Source of the DNA: Chara braunii
Lineage: Eukaryota; Streptophyta; Charophyceae; Charales; Characeae
Length of the DNA: 27,487 bases
Assembly: GCA_003427395.1 (NCBI GenBank)
Contig: BFEA01000900.1
Location: 346,169 to 373,655 of the forward strand
Direction of reading: 5' to 3'
The translations under genes were made by a program, and so were the position numbers. This document shows positions 8,406-18,665 of the stretch, one piece after another. The notes beneath the pieces were generated by a model that was not told where the DNA came from, did no database searches, and saw nothing but the letters and a program-made list of their open reading frames with translations. Each line of letters begins with the position of its first letter. The first letter of the stretch is position 1.

Positions 8406-9435
8406 CTCCCTCCACACGAGGTGCAGTGGTTACAACTGGGTCTGGGCGTTACCTAACAATACGGTACCCAATGCGCACAGACTGGTGGCGACCCTATTTG
8501 CGATGGCCCTGCCGACACAGGTTCAGTCGTGGCGGCAGCCGGTGGCGCAGCAATTGCTTGCGGGATCTGTCCCTTCCCAGACCCTTGACCTCCCAACAAC
8601 AAATTTTACTGCTTCCGCTGGGCCTTAGTAAGGGTTTGCGACCCCGTCTCCTCCCCACCGTAATCCTCGTGTCCGGTCTCCTCATCCGCTGCCCCTGATA
8701 CCCGACCTTGGGCCACGGTCACCGCCCTTTTCTGCACCTCAGCCTCATTACCATAACCCAACGCCACCAACACATCCGTGACGATCCTTTTTACCCAAGG
8801 GGTCCCAGATGCAGGGGCGTCTCTTTCCTTCCTTTTTCGCCTCTGCAGCCGCATCTGGTGTTGCTCTACCTGGTCCAAGCTCCCTTCCTCCACTCCCTTA
8901 TTGATAGTGGTCCAGGTGAGCTTCTCACTTCCCCCTCCGTGAGTCGTCAATTCCGAAGCTTCCGTGCCAGTGAGCAACCCCAAGAAGATGGCACATTGTG
9001 CCTCTTCTGAAATCTGTGCACCTTCCTTGCCTTCTTCTTGAACTCATGCACGAAGGCTCCGATCGTGGTAAAGTGATCCTTGTTCATGGCTTCCAAATCG
9101 GCCGTAGTTAATAGGCCATCACCCAGCCTGTACTTCCTTCACATTCCTTCCCAGAACCTCCCCCAACTGCCATTGGCGGCATCCACAACCTTGCTCACGT
9201 CTTGATGGTGGTCATGGAGGACATATCTCATAATCCGCTGGAATTTCACTTCATCTGACAATCCTATCAGCGCCTGCTCAACCAGACCCAGCCAATCGGA
9301 AACCCGCTCCCCCTTGAAGTGGAACGTGTCAACCTTCGGCACATTACTGGGCGCTCGTTCTCGCCGGTCCAAGGCTTCGATAAGATCGTCGAGCGTTAGG
9401 AGCTTTCTCCCGCCGTCTGCCACACCGTTCGACAT
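8406..9435 (-). pseudogene. Gag N-terminal (capsid-like) region
   Basis: The start codon at 9433-9435 gives MSNGVADGGRKLLTLDDLIE. It continues with VPKVDTFHFKGERVSDWLGL and FQRIMRYVLHDHHQDV, a helical pattern like Ty3/Gypsy capsid domains, in which a conserved Phe/Gly/Trp start precedes amphipathic helices. A TGA at 9139-9141 follows GRFWEGM. The frame goes on with KYRLGDGLLTTADLEAMNK and HEFKKKARKVHRF, then shifts near 9010 into GLLTGTEASELTTHGGG and LDQVEQHQMRLQRRKRKERD (8606-8983). A Gln/Pro-rich part leads to the nucleocapsid. An upstream Met at 9508-9510 is also in frame, but the 25 residues between have no gag character, so 9435 is preferred. Confidence 0.75.
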
Positions 9436-9840
9436 TTTGGCTGACCGCTTTTGGTTCAATCTCCCTGTTATAAGAAGCAATAGGAAGAAAGGCTTCACTG
9501 AGCAGTCCAACTCATCACAATCCTATCGGACCAACTACTTAACCTCCCGACACTTTTGAACTTGTGAGATACTACGTTCCCTGTTTCCCTTAGGCTCACC
9601 TAAATAAGACCCATTCACACCATATGACTTCCCTACATATTTGCTTCAACCATACCATCAGGCAAACTACCGATCATAATCAATCAAGCCTAATACATAA
9701 CTAGTCATGCCACCACACAATCCACCTAGGGTCTTATCCCCATCCTTCTTATATGCCTAGTTTTCCCTCATTCCCATACCCGGATGTCGTTCCACCAGGG
9801 ACATCGGTAAGCTTCCGTTATCCTCGGCAAACGTGCCACC
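9436..9840 (-). other. Retroelement 5' leader, possible LTR remnant
   Basis: No ORF of note. This lies where the primer-binding site and 5' LTR should be. I see no clear tRNA-complementary site next to a CA dinucleotide, and no sequence shared with 1566-2439 that would mark an LTR pair. A CATATAAG word on the minus strand (about 9748-9755) could be a TATA box. The palindrome that begins at 9841 may have displaced or truncated the LTR. Confidence 0.35.
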
Positions 9841-10071
9841 TGTCGAGCGCATCGGTCCGGCACCACACAAGGCGCGGGACCCTCTTGGCCGCGTCACGTA
9901 GAAGTTGGTTTAAATCCTTCGTCGCGAATGTACATGGAGCTTACAGAACGCAAAAATAAATAACACGCACGCACAGTAAAAAACAACGCGACAGCACTCC
10001 TAGTCCCTTCAACGTCCATCCCATAACCTTTTGCTGCGGAAAATCAAGTTAGCGGCACGCGCGAGGCTCAA

Positions 10072-10078
10072 TATAAAA
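10072..10078 (+). promoter_or_regulatory. TATA-like element, left arm copy 1
   Basis: TATAAAA within a block CACGCGCGAGGCTCA-ATATAAAAAT-CGCGCGG. The same arrangement (CGCG words either side of TATAAA) recurs at 10630 and, inverted, at 21536. That makes it a candidate core promoter; activity is not shown. Confidence 0.3.
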
Positions 10079-10629
10079 ATCGCGCGGCCGTAGACCCCCA
10101 TCATATCGAATGGCAATGCAAACGTACGCAAGCGGTCGCAAGCATGGAGTACTATGTAGCACCCATAATCATGGGGTCCTGGATAATGAGGGTCACCTTT
10201 GACACTCAAGTGTCGGCGGACACGCGCCTCGAGGGGTTAACCTCTCGGCGCTAGACAACCGTTATGCGCGGTTGAATACCACACACCCTCTTCTGCACCC
10301 TGTGCAGAGTGGGCGATACACAGGTTCGTACCTGTGGTGACAGTCGTTTCTTACTGCCCTTGAGACGAGCCCCACTCCAGGCCTGGACAGACGTAAAGGG
10401 GTTTGACTTTGACGGCTGCCACAGACTATGACATTCAACGATGATAACTCAAAAAAAACACCAATTGGTTGAAGGTTCTGCATATCCTAGAAAATCATAA
10501 CCTTGGGTCCCCTTTTCGGTTGGCACCAGCGGCCTATAATAATCTCAAACGTTCGTGCCTACTTGCGAGTCCCTTAATTCCATAACCTTTAGACACTAGG
10601 ACGGCAAAACGTCGCGCGCAGGAATTTGA

Positions 10630-10636
10630 TATAAAG
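10630..10636 (+). promoter_or_regulatory. TATA-like element, left arm copy 2
   Basis: TATAAAG in the block GTCGCGCGCAGGAATTTG-ATATAAAG-CCACGCGG. It lies within a roughly 100 bp stretch (about 10565-10650) that resembles 10000-10095 and begins with the shared words AGTCCCTT and CCATAACCTTT. Confidence 0.3.
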
Positions 10637-10732
10637 CCACGCGGTTGCAGGCCAGTCCTATGCCAACCAACAATACTAGTCATACGCGGTAAATACAGTT
10701 CCGGCCCCGCGATATTGAATGGCTGAAGGAAT

Positions 10733-10761
10733 ATATCGTGAAGGGCTACCCTTCACGATAT
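10733..10761. other. Perfect 13 bp hairpin
   Basis: ATATCGTGAAGGG, a 3-nt loop CTA, then CCCTTCACGATAT. The hairpin joins two direct repeats of CGATATTGAATGGCTGAAGGA (about 10710-10730 and 10756-10776, one difference). It is found only in the left arm insertion, so it is not a relic of the palindrome as a whole. Confidence 0.85.
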
Positions 10762-10803
10762 TGAACGGCTGAAGGACATGTCGTTTAGCCGGGTAGGGCA
10801 GAT

Positions 10804-10842
10804 GGACTCTGCGCGAGGGAAGGTTCTTTCCCTGCAGAGTCC
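10804..10842. other. Stem-loop, 9 bp plus inner 6 bp stem
   Basis: GGACTCTGC at 10804-10812 pairs with GCAGAGTCC at 10834-10842. Inside, AGGGAA (10816-10821) pairs with TTCCCT (10828-10833). Next to it lies TCGGAGTGTCTTCGACAAGG, repeated with changes near 11582. Confidence 0.75.
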
Positions 10843-11744
10843 GGGGCTCGGAGTGTCTTCGACAAGGACCTCGAATCCCGCCCCAGGACCAACGTCCGAC
10901 TAAGAAATTGTCAAGAAGCAGACAACCAAAAGGAGGAGTCTTCCTTATTTTCTCAATCTTGGCCCCTAATTACGCCTTTAGTACGCGAACATCCAATATA
11001 GGTACACACATATATATAAGGGGAATAGTATGTGACGATCACTTCTCTAAATCACAATGGGACTCCTTCACAACCATATGTATATATGTGATCGCAGGGC
11101 AATCAAATCGAGAATATGAGTCCCAGAACATACCTGTAATCACATCAAAGAGTCAAACAACAGTCCACGCACTACATGGAGTCAACCCCAACTAATCTCT
11201 ACACTCATACCCTTCGCTTTAGACATGCAAACCTCAATCTCATGTCCAACCAACCATAATTAAATACTCAGTACCTTTGTTAAATGACCATTCAATAAAA
11301 GTCTGGGTGAAACCTTAATGAAACAACGAAATCACCAGGGCTAAAGCCTTTTAGGTTGAGTATGGGGAGTGAGTTGGAATTGAGTCGTAGATCGGCGGAT
11401 CGGCAACCGACCTGTTCTGAGTAATAACAAAAGATGATCCTCGTAAGATCAAGCTGAATCTACTTCAAATCCTGAATCAAACGGTCAAGAGGACCTGTAA
11501 CACATGACAAGCCAATCCGGAACTAAATTTATAAGTCATTGGAGGCCAATCACAACCTCACTTCAAATTTTACCTGACTAGCTCGGGGTGTCCTCGACAA
11601 GGACATCGGCGGAGTCTACCCTTGACGGGGCTCTTTACCCTTAAGCAGTGCCCAAAGCAAAGGTAGACCTTGGCAAAGTCTCCCCTATACATGGTGGATC
11701 GCAAAAATCGTTACCTGCCAAAATATAACCCTACTCCTTTGAAC

Positions 11745-12044
11745 TAAGGAAATTTCGGCAGCACTTCCCGTAGGAAAGGTGCCTTTCCAGAATTTATATT
11801 AATCCGAATATGAAAACAGAGATAGTCTTTGACTTTCCACGGTCCAATTTTGTCTAACTCCCTGAATTAGCAAAAATTTGAGCAGCACTCCACCTAGAAC
11901 AGGAGACTTTTTAAATTTTTACTAAGCCATATATAAACTTTAGACAATTTGAACTTTGAAAAGTAAAAAATTTACTAACTCATCGGATTCGTAAAAATTT
12001 CGGCAACGCTTTCCGTAAAGAAAGTAGCTTACCAAAATTTATAC
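11745..12044. repeat. Three about 120 bp units with AAATTT stem-loops, left arm
   Basis: Units start near 11745, 11867 and 11991. In the second, TTAGCAAAAATTT (11867-11879) pairs 12 of 13 with 11913-11925. In the third, GTAAAAATTTCGGCAA (11991-12006) pairs 13 of 16 with 12029-12044. The first is degenerate. Loops are about 22-33 nt and differ in sequence. The mirror-image triplet is at 19977-20275. Confidence 0.7.
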
Positions 12045-12537
12045 AATAGTCAAGTATAGTCAAAGATCCCAGAAAAATGCAGAAATTGATCTAAGTAAAA
12101 AAAAATTTGCTCACAAAATGAAAGAATTGAAGTTAACTTCTATGGCTCTAGCACGTGGCGAGCGACTAAAGCAACTACCTATCAAACTGAAACTTAGACT
12201 AGGTAACCATCTCACTCAGCCACATGCAAGGCGAAACCACAAAGGTAAGTACTCTCGTCATCCCAAGGTCAATTTAGTAGGCAATAGTTGATGATCTTTC
12301 AATAGTTTAACCCTTTATACCCAGCTTACATACGACATGAAGTAAGGCCATCCAATTTTATGGAACATGTCTGACTCAGCCATTGAGTATACACGAACAG
12401 GTTGCACAACTACTTCAGAATCTCTCTTCCTTTGGGCATATGACTGAGTCATTCATCTTCAAAACAATGCTTCGCCGCCCTGAACTGTTTAATATTCAAA
12501 TTATATATACCCCTCAGTGTTCAAAAGTTGGGCGTAG

Positions 12538-12572
12538 GACTGAGTCATTCATCTTAGAAATAAAGTTCAGTC
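12538..12572. other. Conserved-loop hairpin L1 (weak stem)
   Basis: GACTGA at 12538-12543 pairs with TCAGTC at 12567-12572. The loop is the CATTCATCTTAGAAA variant of the family. Two neighbouring loop copies without good stems lie near 12344 and 12452. Confidence 0.45.
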
Positions 12573-12635
12573 TGCCCAAACTTACCTTCAGTTATATTCT
12601 TAATTGTACTCTCTTCAAGTTTATGATAAGCTGTA

Positions 12636-12670
12636 GTCAGACCATCCAATCTTATGGGACCCTGTCTGAC
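12636..12670. other. Conserved-loop hairpin L2
   Basis: GTCAGAC (12636-12642) and GTCTGAC (12664-12670) form a perfect 7 bp stem around a 21-nt loop of the CATCCAATCTTATGG type. Confidence 0.75.
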
Positions 12671-12746
12671 CAGCCTGTACTTAAGTAGAATAATAGTAAG
12701 ATATAGTCAAATTTTAACCTTTTGGTTCCAGCATGTGTAAGGCATT

Positions 12747-12784
12747 GGGCCAGACCATTCAATCTTATAGAATGTGTCTAGTCC
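12747..12784. other. Conserved-loop hairpin L3 (imperfect stem)
   Basis: The 9-nt arms GGGCCAGAC (12747-12755) and GTCTAGTCC (12776-12784) give seven Watson-Crick pairs, one G-T pair and one mismatch. The loop is CATTCAATCTTATAGAATGT. Confidence 0.55.
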
Positions 12785-12906
12785 TTCGCCAGGTTCATTT
12801 CTCTTTGATCCACCTGTGTGTGGCATGAGTCCAAAGCCAGCCAATCTTGTGGAACATGTTTCGTCCTCAGCGGAAATTACTCCCTCAGAATAAAACAACC
12901 AAAAGA

Positions 12907-12939
12907 GTTGAGTCATTCATCTTATAAACAAAGCTCAAC
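12907..12939. other. Conserved-loop hairpin L4
   Basis: GTTGAG (12907-12912) pairs with CTCAAC (12934-12939) around a 21-nt loop containing CATTCATCTTATAAACAA. The stem shares no sequence with L2 or L5, while the loop is recognisably the same. Confidence 0.65.
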
Positions 12940-13021
12940 CCCTTTTTCTCAGCAAAAAAAAAAACTGAGTACTCTGAGTTAGACCCAGAGACTGTTCAGA
13001 AACCATTTAGAAATAAACAAC

Positions 13022-13058
13022 GACCAGACCATCCAATCTTATGGAACAATGTCTGGTC
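13022..13058. other. Conserved-loop hairpin L5
   Basis: GACCAGAC (13022-13029) pairs perfectly with GTCTGGTC (13051-13058). The loop is 21 nt, CATCCAATCTTATGGAACA plus AT. Confidence 0.8.
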
Positions 13059-13215
13059 CTTAAGTTTGCATAATCAAAACTCCACAAAACAAATAGCCGG
13101 ACCATTCATCTTGGAAACTAAGCCCGACGAAATTAAGTAAACACAACGGCCAAACCATTCATCTTAGAAACAAAGTCTGTTTTTTTTTTTTTTTAGAAGA
13201 CAGAAGAAACACATC

Positions 13216-13252
13216 AGTCAGACCATCCAAACTTATGGAACCATGCCTAACT
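13216..13252. other. Conserved-loop hairpin L6 (6 of 8 pairs)
   Basis: AGTCAGAC (13216-13223) faces GCCTAACT (13245-13252), with six of eight positions paired. The loop CATCCAAACTTATGGAACC is the form closest to the right-arm loop. Two further loop copies with poor stems lie near 13102 and 13155. Confidence 0.5.
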
Positions 13253-13563
13253 CTATAAGACCCTTCCAATTCCAAGCAAAAACAAAAAACCCCTCACCCT
13301 TCCCCCAGATGCACTCCCTTGTGACAATCTGCTCTCAGGTAGTCAAAAAAAAACCGAAACTGTCATTGCACACACATTCCTTTACTTAATCTGAGTTGTA
13401 TCATGAAAGTCAAACTAAAAGTCAAAGTAGGGGGCATACGACATACTCAGCCAAACATAGAAAGATGTAGAAATAGGGGTTATACGTGGGTTTATAAACG
13501 GAACGCAGTGGTTACCTTACAATTCCCTGCCTCTAAAACTCCTCCTGAGTCCCAGCAAAGCTC

Positions 13564-13604
13564 CCGCAATTGGTCGGATGACTCCCCACAGAGTCTTGTT
13601 GCGG
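13564..13604. other. Nested hairpin conserved in both arms (left)
   Basis: Outer stem CCGCAA (13564-13569) with TTGCGG (13599-13604); inner stem GACTC (13580-13584) with GAGTC (13591-13595) around CCCACA. The counterpart is at 18666-18706. This is one of the best-conserved parts of the arms. Confidence 0.65.
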
Positions 13605-14509
13605 TCCTACGGGTTGCAATCCCGCCTTCCGCCTTCCTCTCAGAACCAGCAGACTAGACTTAGAGTAAGAAGGGTAGAAGAAGAAAATTTAAGTCTCTTA
13701 GATACAAGAGGGGTGCACTCAGACTCGCAGGAGAGGGCCTTGATTCCTTGGTTCGCCTGAGGGCCCCGCAATGGCAGCCAACCGTAATAGCTTGATCAAA
13801 CCTAAGTCACACCGCAGAACAACTCCCCTCTGACAAACTCCCAAGTTGCAACACTAACCCCCTTTGCCACTACTTTAAACTGCAACAACAACCTTCCTTG
13901 CCGCCCAGTCACTATGCTAACACCGCACGTCCGCCTCCCAAAGTGAAGCTGCAGCCATATGACCCTCAAGACGGCCTCAGCCAAAACAGCACTGCAACCT
14001 GCAATAATCCGGTCGGGGCCGTACCAGAAAACGCAGCCCGACCAGCAAGGTACACAACCACCACCGAGGTAGGAGTTCAACCGGAGCAGTAAGTGGAGTG
14101 CACCGCAGCGAGCCACGGAAGGCCTAACAGTGCGCAGTGTCGTGAGGGTATGGTGGTTCACACGCCCGTGCCGACAATAGTTCAGTAGCCCTCTAACAAG
14201 TTTAGCACCTGCTACTGCTGAAAATGTGGTTGGGGCGAGCGTTTGAACGCACCGCGACGGAGTAGCAAGCCTTGAAGTAGCCTACAGCAGGACAGCAAGC
14301 TCGAAGGAGCACAACCAACAAGCTCGCAGCAGCACAACTGTCTGCAGCAGGCCCCACGGCTGTTGCTGTGGCACAGTAGCCGAGGCCAATTGTGGGATCC
14401 GAGCAACTACGACCGCTGTTTTAGTAGGGACGCAATTAACCCAAAAACGCGGCCCAAATAGCGACTGAGCCCCAATGGGTACTACAATAGACAGAGATGC
14501 CCGGTGTCG

Positions 14510-15280
14510 GTGGGAATACGCTTACAAGGGTATCTGCCCTGGTTTTTGCAAGTGATAGAAAATGGGTTGGGTTTAAAATTTAAGTATTCAGCTTGAGGCG
14601 CGGCGGCGTCGGTGGTTGACGTTTGACAAAATGGTTACTAGAATAGAGAGTGTGTGGGCGCGCAGATTTAAGGCGTGCGTGATCTGTTTCCCCCTTTATG
14701 ATTGTGGAAGTCGGCATTGGTGCCGGCCAGATTTAAAACTTGATTAAAACTAGGATTAAGAGATTGCGTCTCGATGATTAATGTACTTACCTGTGACTTA
14801 TGCGTACGTGCGACGGACGACATCGACGACGAGGAGGCCTTGAGGTGTTTTCAGTAGGCCCGCGCGTTGTGCGGTGTCTGTTTATTTAGGTGTCTGGCGG
14901 ACCCAAAGCCGGACTTGGGCTTAGCATTAGTGGTTACGGTGTTCGAATTTTGCCGAAGAGGCTCAAGGATCGAGACCGAGCGGCGACAACGTGAAAACAT
15001 CAGAGTATCGGGAAAGGGACCGAGGAGTCGAGGGCCCGGCGGGGCTATCCTCCTTGGTTTTGCCGTCGGTAGCGTCAGAACGTGCTAGTGGTTCCTTTTT
15101 CCTCCTCGTCATATTTTTGACGATTAAAAGCGTCTAAAAACTTTATTTATTTATTTATTTATTTATTTTGTTATCATTATTATTTAATTTTACGTTTTGA
15201 CGTTTCGAAGGTTGGACGTGACACCGGCCACGGTTGGTCGTCATGGCGGTCGAGGATGCTACGAGTGCACCAGCGGCCAG
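14510..15280 (-). repeat. About 700 bp dispersed repeat, inverted copy
   Basis: Minus-strand counterpart of 25053-25745. Anchors: TTACAAGGGTATCTGCCCTG at 14522-14541 with 25693-25724; GTCTCGATGATTAATGTACT at 14768-14787 with 25428-25462; GAGGGCCCGGCGGGGCTATC at 15036-15055 with about 25222-25240; and GGCGGTCGAGGA near 15244 with 25060-25075. Divergence is clear, so the copies are old. Confidence 0.75.
15142..15168. repeat. (TTTA)n microsatellite
   Basis: About six and a half TTTA units. The counterpart position at about 25120 is AT-rich but not an array. Confidence 0.9.
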
Positions 15281-15589
15281 CCGCGATCTGTCGGGAGAGG
15301 TTTGAGTGTGAGCATGCCCGTTGGGGCCTGCGAGTAACAGAACCGGTTGCCCAGTTTTGTCGAGGTCCTAAACCTACCAGTTGAGTGTCCATTTGTCAGC
15401 GGCCTGTGTAGCTGAGGAGAGAAGGACTTTGCGGTCATCTCTAAGGGCGACCGCAGGCGCCCTGGCGCCGTGTGATCAGCAAAGTACCAAGTCACCATTG
15501 TTGCAGATGACCAAGGCCTTGTCCCATCCAAGAAGGTAGAGCAGTGTGACCCATGCCATGCCGACGGGGACCCGCAGGTGACGAACTAT

Positions 15590-15950
15590 GCCTGAGCAAG
15601 GCGAGGCCGTGGGCAGCCCAGGTCGGGGCTTGCAGCGAAATTGACATGTGAATTGTTCGCCACGCTTGGGTATAGGGCTGAAAGACTAGACCAGCTGTTG
15701 ACAACTGGTTTTCTCCGGAGTTTCCCTTGGCATGACCGAAGCGGAGCAGGGCAAGGCCTGTGTGGTGGAAGCCAATAGTAATACTGTCGTGTATATCCTC
15801 TGCTAGGCTTGGGCACAAGAGTAGAGGACCACACATACAGCCCGTTAGTTTTGAACCCCTTAGAAAATTTTTATCAAGCGCTGCAGACATCGGGCCGTGG
15901 CAGTTTTTCTCCCCGCAGTTTCCCTCAGGATAGCCGAAGGGGAGTAGTCG
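15590..15950. repeat. Degenerate tandem repeat, about 150-200 bp period
   Basis: Shared words include GAGCAAGGCGAGGCC (15594), GAAGCGGAGCAGGGCAAGGC (15738) and GAAGGGGAGTAG (15935), preceded in the latter two by TTTTCTCC-GAGTTTCCCTTGG-like and TTTTTCTCCCCGCAGTTTCCC blocks. Period and edges are approximate. Confidence 0.45.
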
Positions 15951-16729
15951 TCCTACCGCCCGACTGTGTGATTGAGCGCAGCTACGAAGGCATCGGGATT
16001 GAATGGAGCGGAGTGAAGGCAATGGCTGTAGCGGGTGGGGCGCAGCCGAGGAGTGACGAGGGAAAGGGAAGACCGAAGGAGGTTAGTGAAGGCGAGGAGG
16101 AGGGTGGAAAGCAGTAAGAGGGGAGATGAATGAACCGGAGCGGGATCAGCGTCGGGTGCATACGAGCGAGGGAGGCAGACAGCACACCGCTAGCAAGCAA
16201 AAGAGACTGGGCAGTGCAAAGGGGAATGCACACGGACGCGACCTGCGGCCGGATGCACTCGTAGGCTGAGACGGGGATGGAAGTGAGATGGCGGGGTGGC
16301 GAGTTGAGCGCTAAGCTAGAGCGGCAGGGTCCGGCTGGACAGCACTAGGCAGCACCGAGCGCTAGCGAGCGGTGGAGAGGCTGGCCGCGCTGTGCAGCGC
16401 TGAGCAACAACGGAGACACAGGCGTGAAGCGGTGCCGGGTGCGCTCGGGCGAAGGGCGAAGTGGACAGGGAGTGAACCCGGACGGGGTTCCGCACCAGGT
16501 GCTTGCGGAGTTAGAGGAAAGTGACTATGGCGGAAAGCTGAGTTCGTAACTCACCCATTCCACCTCCGTTTTAAGCGAGGGAAGATGGAGGGTAAGGGTT
16601 CTTTGACAGGGCGAGGCGAATGGTATAGTTAGAATGGTGGATGGATTAGTGTAGGATGGAGGATGGTGAAAAGTGTTGTGCGCGAAGATGGCGGAGATGG
16701 CGAATGAAAAAAGGGGGGGGGACGTACAG

Positions 16730-16759
16730 CTTGCTCGTTTCTTTACGAAATCGAGCAAG
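16730..16759. other. CTCG hairpin, unit 2
   Basis: CTTGCTCG (16730-16737) pairs perfectly with CGAGCAAG (16752-16759). Inner TTTC pairs with GAAA, leaving one bulged T and a short loop. Confidence 0.7.
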
Positions 16760-16909
16760 GGAGGAGTCTAAATGGGGGTTTTGGCGTAGGGCGAACACGA
16801 TGGCGAGGTTAGTTTTAGCTATAGATTAGTGGAGAAGGAGGTTAGTACGAAGTGTAATGCGCGGAGCCGTTCGGCGGTGGATACGGCCGGGAGTGAGAAT
16901 CGGGTACCC

Positions 16910-16935
16910 CGCTCGTTTCTTAGTGAAACCGAGCG
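16910..16935. other. CTCG hairpin, unit 3
   Basis: CGCTCG (16910-16915) pairs with CGAGCG (16930-16935), with inner TTTC/GAAA and a bulged C where unit 2 has a bulged T. The outer pairs differ from unit 2 on both sides yet remain paired. Confidence 0.65.
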
Positions 16936-18665
16936 AGAGAGGAGCCAACTTAGGGGTTTGTTGGCTGGGCGAATCCAGTGGTGGTGTTAGTTGTGAGAGT
17001 GGAGTAGTGGGAAATGAGCTAGTAGAAAATAAGGCTGCGCGAATAACAGCGGGCTATGTATTCGGCCGTGTTGTAGGGGGAGGTTCATCAGTTTTTTCGA
17101 ATTTCTTTTCTTTTTACCTTTTTGGTTGTTGTTGCTTTAGCCTGCTCACTTATGAGAGCCTTGATGGTACCACTTTCACTCCCGTGCAGCTCGCTGCTTC
17201 AGTCCTCATCACCCTCCTTGCCACTGTTATCATGAAAAGGTGGACAGCAGCGAGTAAGCCAGGGCAGTGCATCCGTCTGTGGGCTAGTGGAAGGTACAAT
17301 CGGGTTCGCCATTCTACTGGCAGAATCAGCGTGCGGTTAACCATAGGGTTTGGAGACCTGCCTGCTGGCCGACTTATTCGATAGAGGAATCGTTTTAGCC
17401 TTACCCGTTTTGTGGGAGGAAGACTCCCTCTCCCACATACAGGTACATAAGTGTAGTACTCAGGGCTATGTGCAGCAGTAGGGGGTGCCACGGGTTACCG
17501 AGATATTGCAGCATGCGGTAGGTGGGCAGCTACTATAGGTAGTGTATGCAGCATTGAGGGAGGCAAGCACGTATGGTGCGGAGAACGTGTACCTGGTTTT
17601 GATTGTGGCCTACAAGGCCGGTATCTCTTGCACCTCGGATTGTCTCTGTTGATCTCTATCGGATATACATGATGGTAATGGTGGAAGCATGCCCGCATTG
17701 ACATACGGGATCGGCGCATCGGTTCGTCACTGATACAATATCCCTGATGTTTGTTACGATTGCAGTCCAGGGATGCAAAGCTGTTGTGCCTGACCATGCA
17801 TGAACCAACGCACCATCTTTATTAGAGCCGCTGTGTGTTGGTGCTCTGAGCTACTGGACTGACCCAGGCGCCACCACGTCCTTGCTATGCAACACTATGC
17901 TTTAGTGTATCTGGTGTCGGAGGTAGTTGGGGTAGCTTGCATGTGCTATTGCAAGGCTCGCAACACGACGTTAAGCTGGTTGGTGTAGTGTCTAGTCCAT
18001 CAAAGAGGACCTACAACAGACGGGGCGCTAGGACTGTGATTCTGTTTGCTGGCTGATCTGTCATTTATTCCCTCAGTCTATGCCACAGCGGGCCGACCAC
18101 AAGGTACAGACCAGGCTGTAGAGCGGAGCACTGGTCACTTACTGAGCGAAGAAGCTAGAGGAAAGTCACGAAACTGCAGGCTGGGGCAGACTGCTGCTAC
18201 GTGAGGTGACGAGCTGCTGCTGTTTCTGTGGGCTGTGCATAGACTGCTCTTGGTGATAGCCGCCGCTGCTGGACGCTGCTGTGGTTGTTGGTAATCGCCG
18301 CTGAGTATTGCGGCGACATCTAAGGATTGGGACAGGCTGTTAGGCGGCTGCGACCAGGCTAAGGAGAAGTATTGAGCCTTGGGAAGGTGGTCAGGCTGAA
18401 TGAGTAGAGGGTAGAGTTGCGATTTGGGAGGTCGCTAGGAGGTCGATTTCGACAGTCCTACTTCAGAAGTTGAAGAAGTTGTTACATTGGCTGCCATTGC
18501 GGGGCCCTCGGGCGATTGAAAATGACAAGGCCCTCTCTCGCGAGTCTGAGCGCACCCTCCTTGGATCTAAGAGTCTCGAAACATTTCTCTATCTGCCCTT
18601 CTCACTCTAAGTCTAGTCTGTTGGTTACGAGAGGAAGGCGGCAGGCGGAATTGCAACCCGTAGGT

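Larger units (their letters stand above)
1566..9840 (-). mobile_element. Degenerate Ty3/Gypsy retrotransposon (minus strand)
   Basis: Read on the minus strand, the order is gag, protease, reverse transcriptase, RNase H, integrase. That pol order is the one known for Ty3/Gypsy elements; Copia elements place integrase before RT. Gag and pol appear to have been one reading frame, since the zinc knuckle, spacer and protease share a frame. The copy is dead: nonsense codons lie at about 2587, 2599, 3024, 3422, 3437, 3863, 4397, 4769, 6081, 6456, 7509, 7809 and 9139. Frameshifts lie near 3000, 3430, 5095, 5565, 5830, 6080 and 9010. A 431 bp tandem duplication interrupts gag. I could not find matching LTRs at the two ends, so the boundaries are set by the neighbouring repeats, and 1566-2439 may belong to a second element. 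Confidence 0.9.
9841..13779 (+). repeat. Left arm of the palindrome
   Basis: About 3.9 kb, the inverted counterpart of 18489-22132. It carries a segment at about 10445-10980 that is replaced by only about 100 bp in the right arm. That segment contains the hairpins at 10733 and 10804 and a second copy of the TATA-containing block. Further in are the AAATTT stem-loops (11745-12044) and the conserved-loop hairpins (12340-13252). No gene is seen; all ORFs are short and not conserved between arms. Confidence 0.8.
16450..16990. repeat. About 178 bp tandem repeat, three units
   Basis: GTTAG words close the units at 16628, 16808 and 16986. Between them come AGTGT-TGCGCG-like blocks, GGCGG blocks, a CTCG hairpin in the second and third units, then GGGTTTT-GGGCGAA-like blocks. 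A long minus-strand ORF over 15492-16022 and the plus-strand ORF at 16857-17384 are not supported by any domain. Confidence 0.6.
13780..18488. other. Spacer of the palindrome (segment M)
   Basis: 4.7 kb without a convincing gene. The outer 400 and 280 bp still resemble each other as inverted sequence. Inside lie an about 700 bp dispersed repeat (14510-15280), degenerate tandem repeats (about 15590-15950 and 16450-16990) and unassigned sequence at 17400-18200. The longest ORFs (530 bp, both strands) lack recognisable domains and overlap the tandem repeats. At least the parts at 14510-15280, 16740-16830 and 17150-17350 have inverted counterparts at 22133-25745. Confidence 0.65.

Noticed and set aside
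1566-9840. Flanking LTR pair for the retroelement
   Set aside because: No shared sequence was found between 1566-2439 and 9436-9840, and there is no clear primer-binding site or polypurine tract, so no LTR is called.
10842-10880. tRNA-like ACCTCGAATCCCGCC word
   Set aside because: The same block recurs changed near 11582 without the tRNA features, and no cloverleaf can be formed.
12340-13260. CRISPR-like array of short repeats
   Set aside because: Spacing is irregular (about 35-130 bp), repeats are imperfect, flanks are self-complementary, and the setting is eukaryotic.
13610-13624. tRNA T-arm-like CGGGTTGCAATCCCG
   Set aside because: The loop lacks the TTC start, and no acceptor, D or anticodon arms fit upstream.
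13802-14161. 119-residue minus-strand ORF rich in Cys and Trp
   Set aside because: It is not preserved in the inverted arm extension near 18200-18480 and has no motif.
15492-16022. 176-residue minus-strand ORF
   Set aside because: It coincides with a degenerate tandem repeat; the Cys/His/Pro-rich product has no ordered metal-binding motif.
16857-17384. 175-residue plus-strand ORF in the spacer
   Set aside because: It overlaps the 178 bp tandem repeat and then unrelated sequence; no domain, and no counterpart ORF in the inverted spacer copy.
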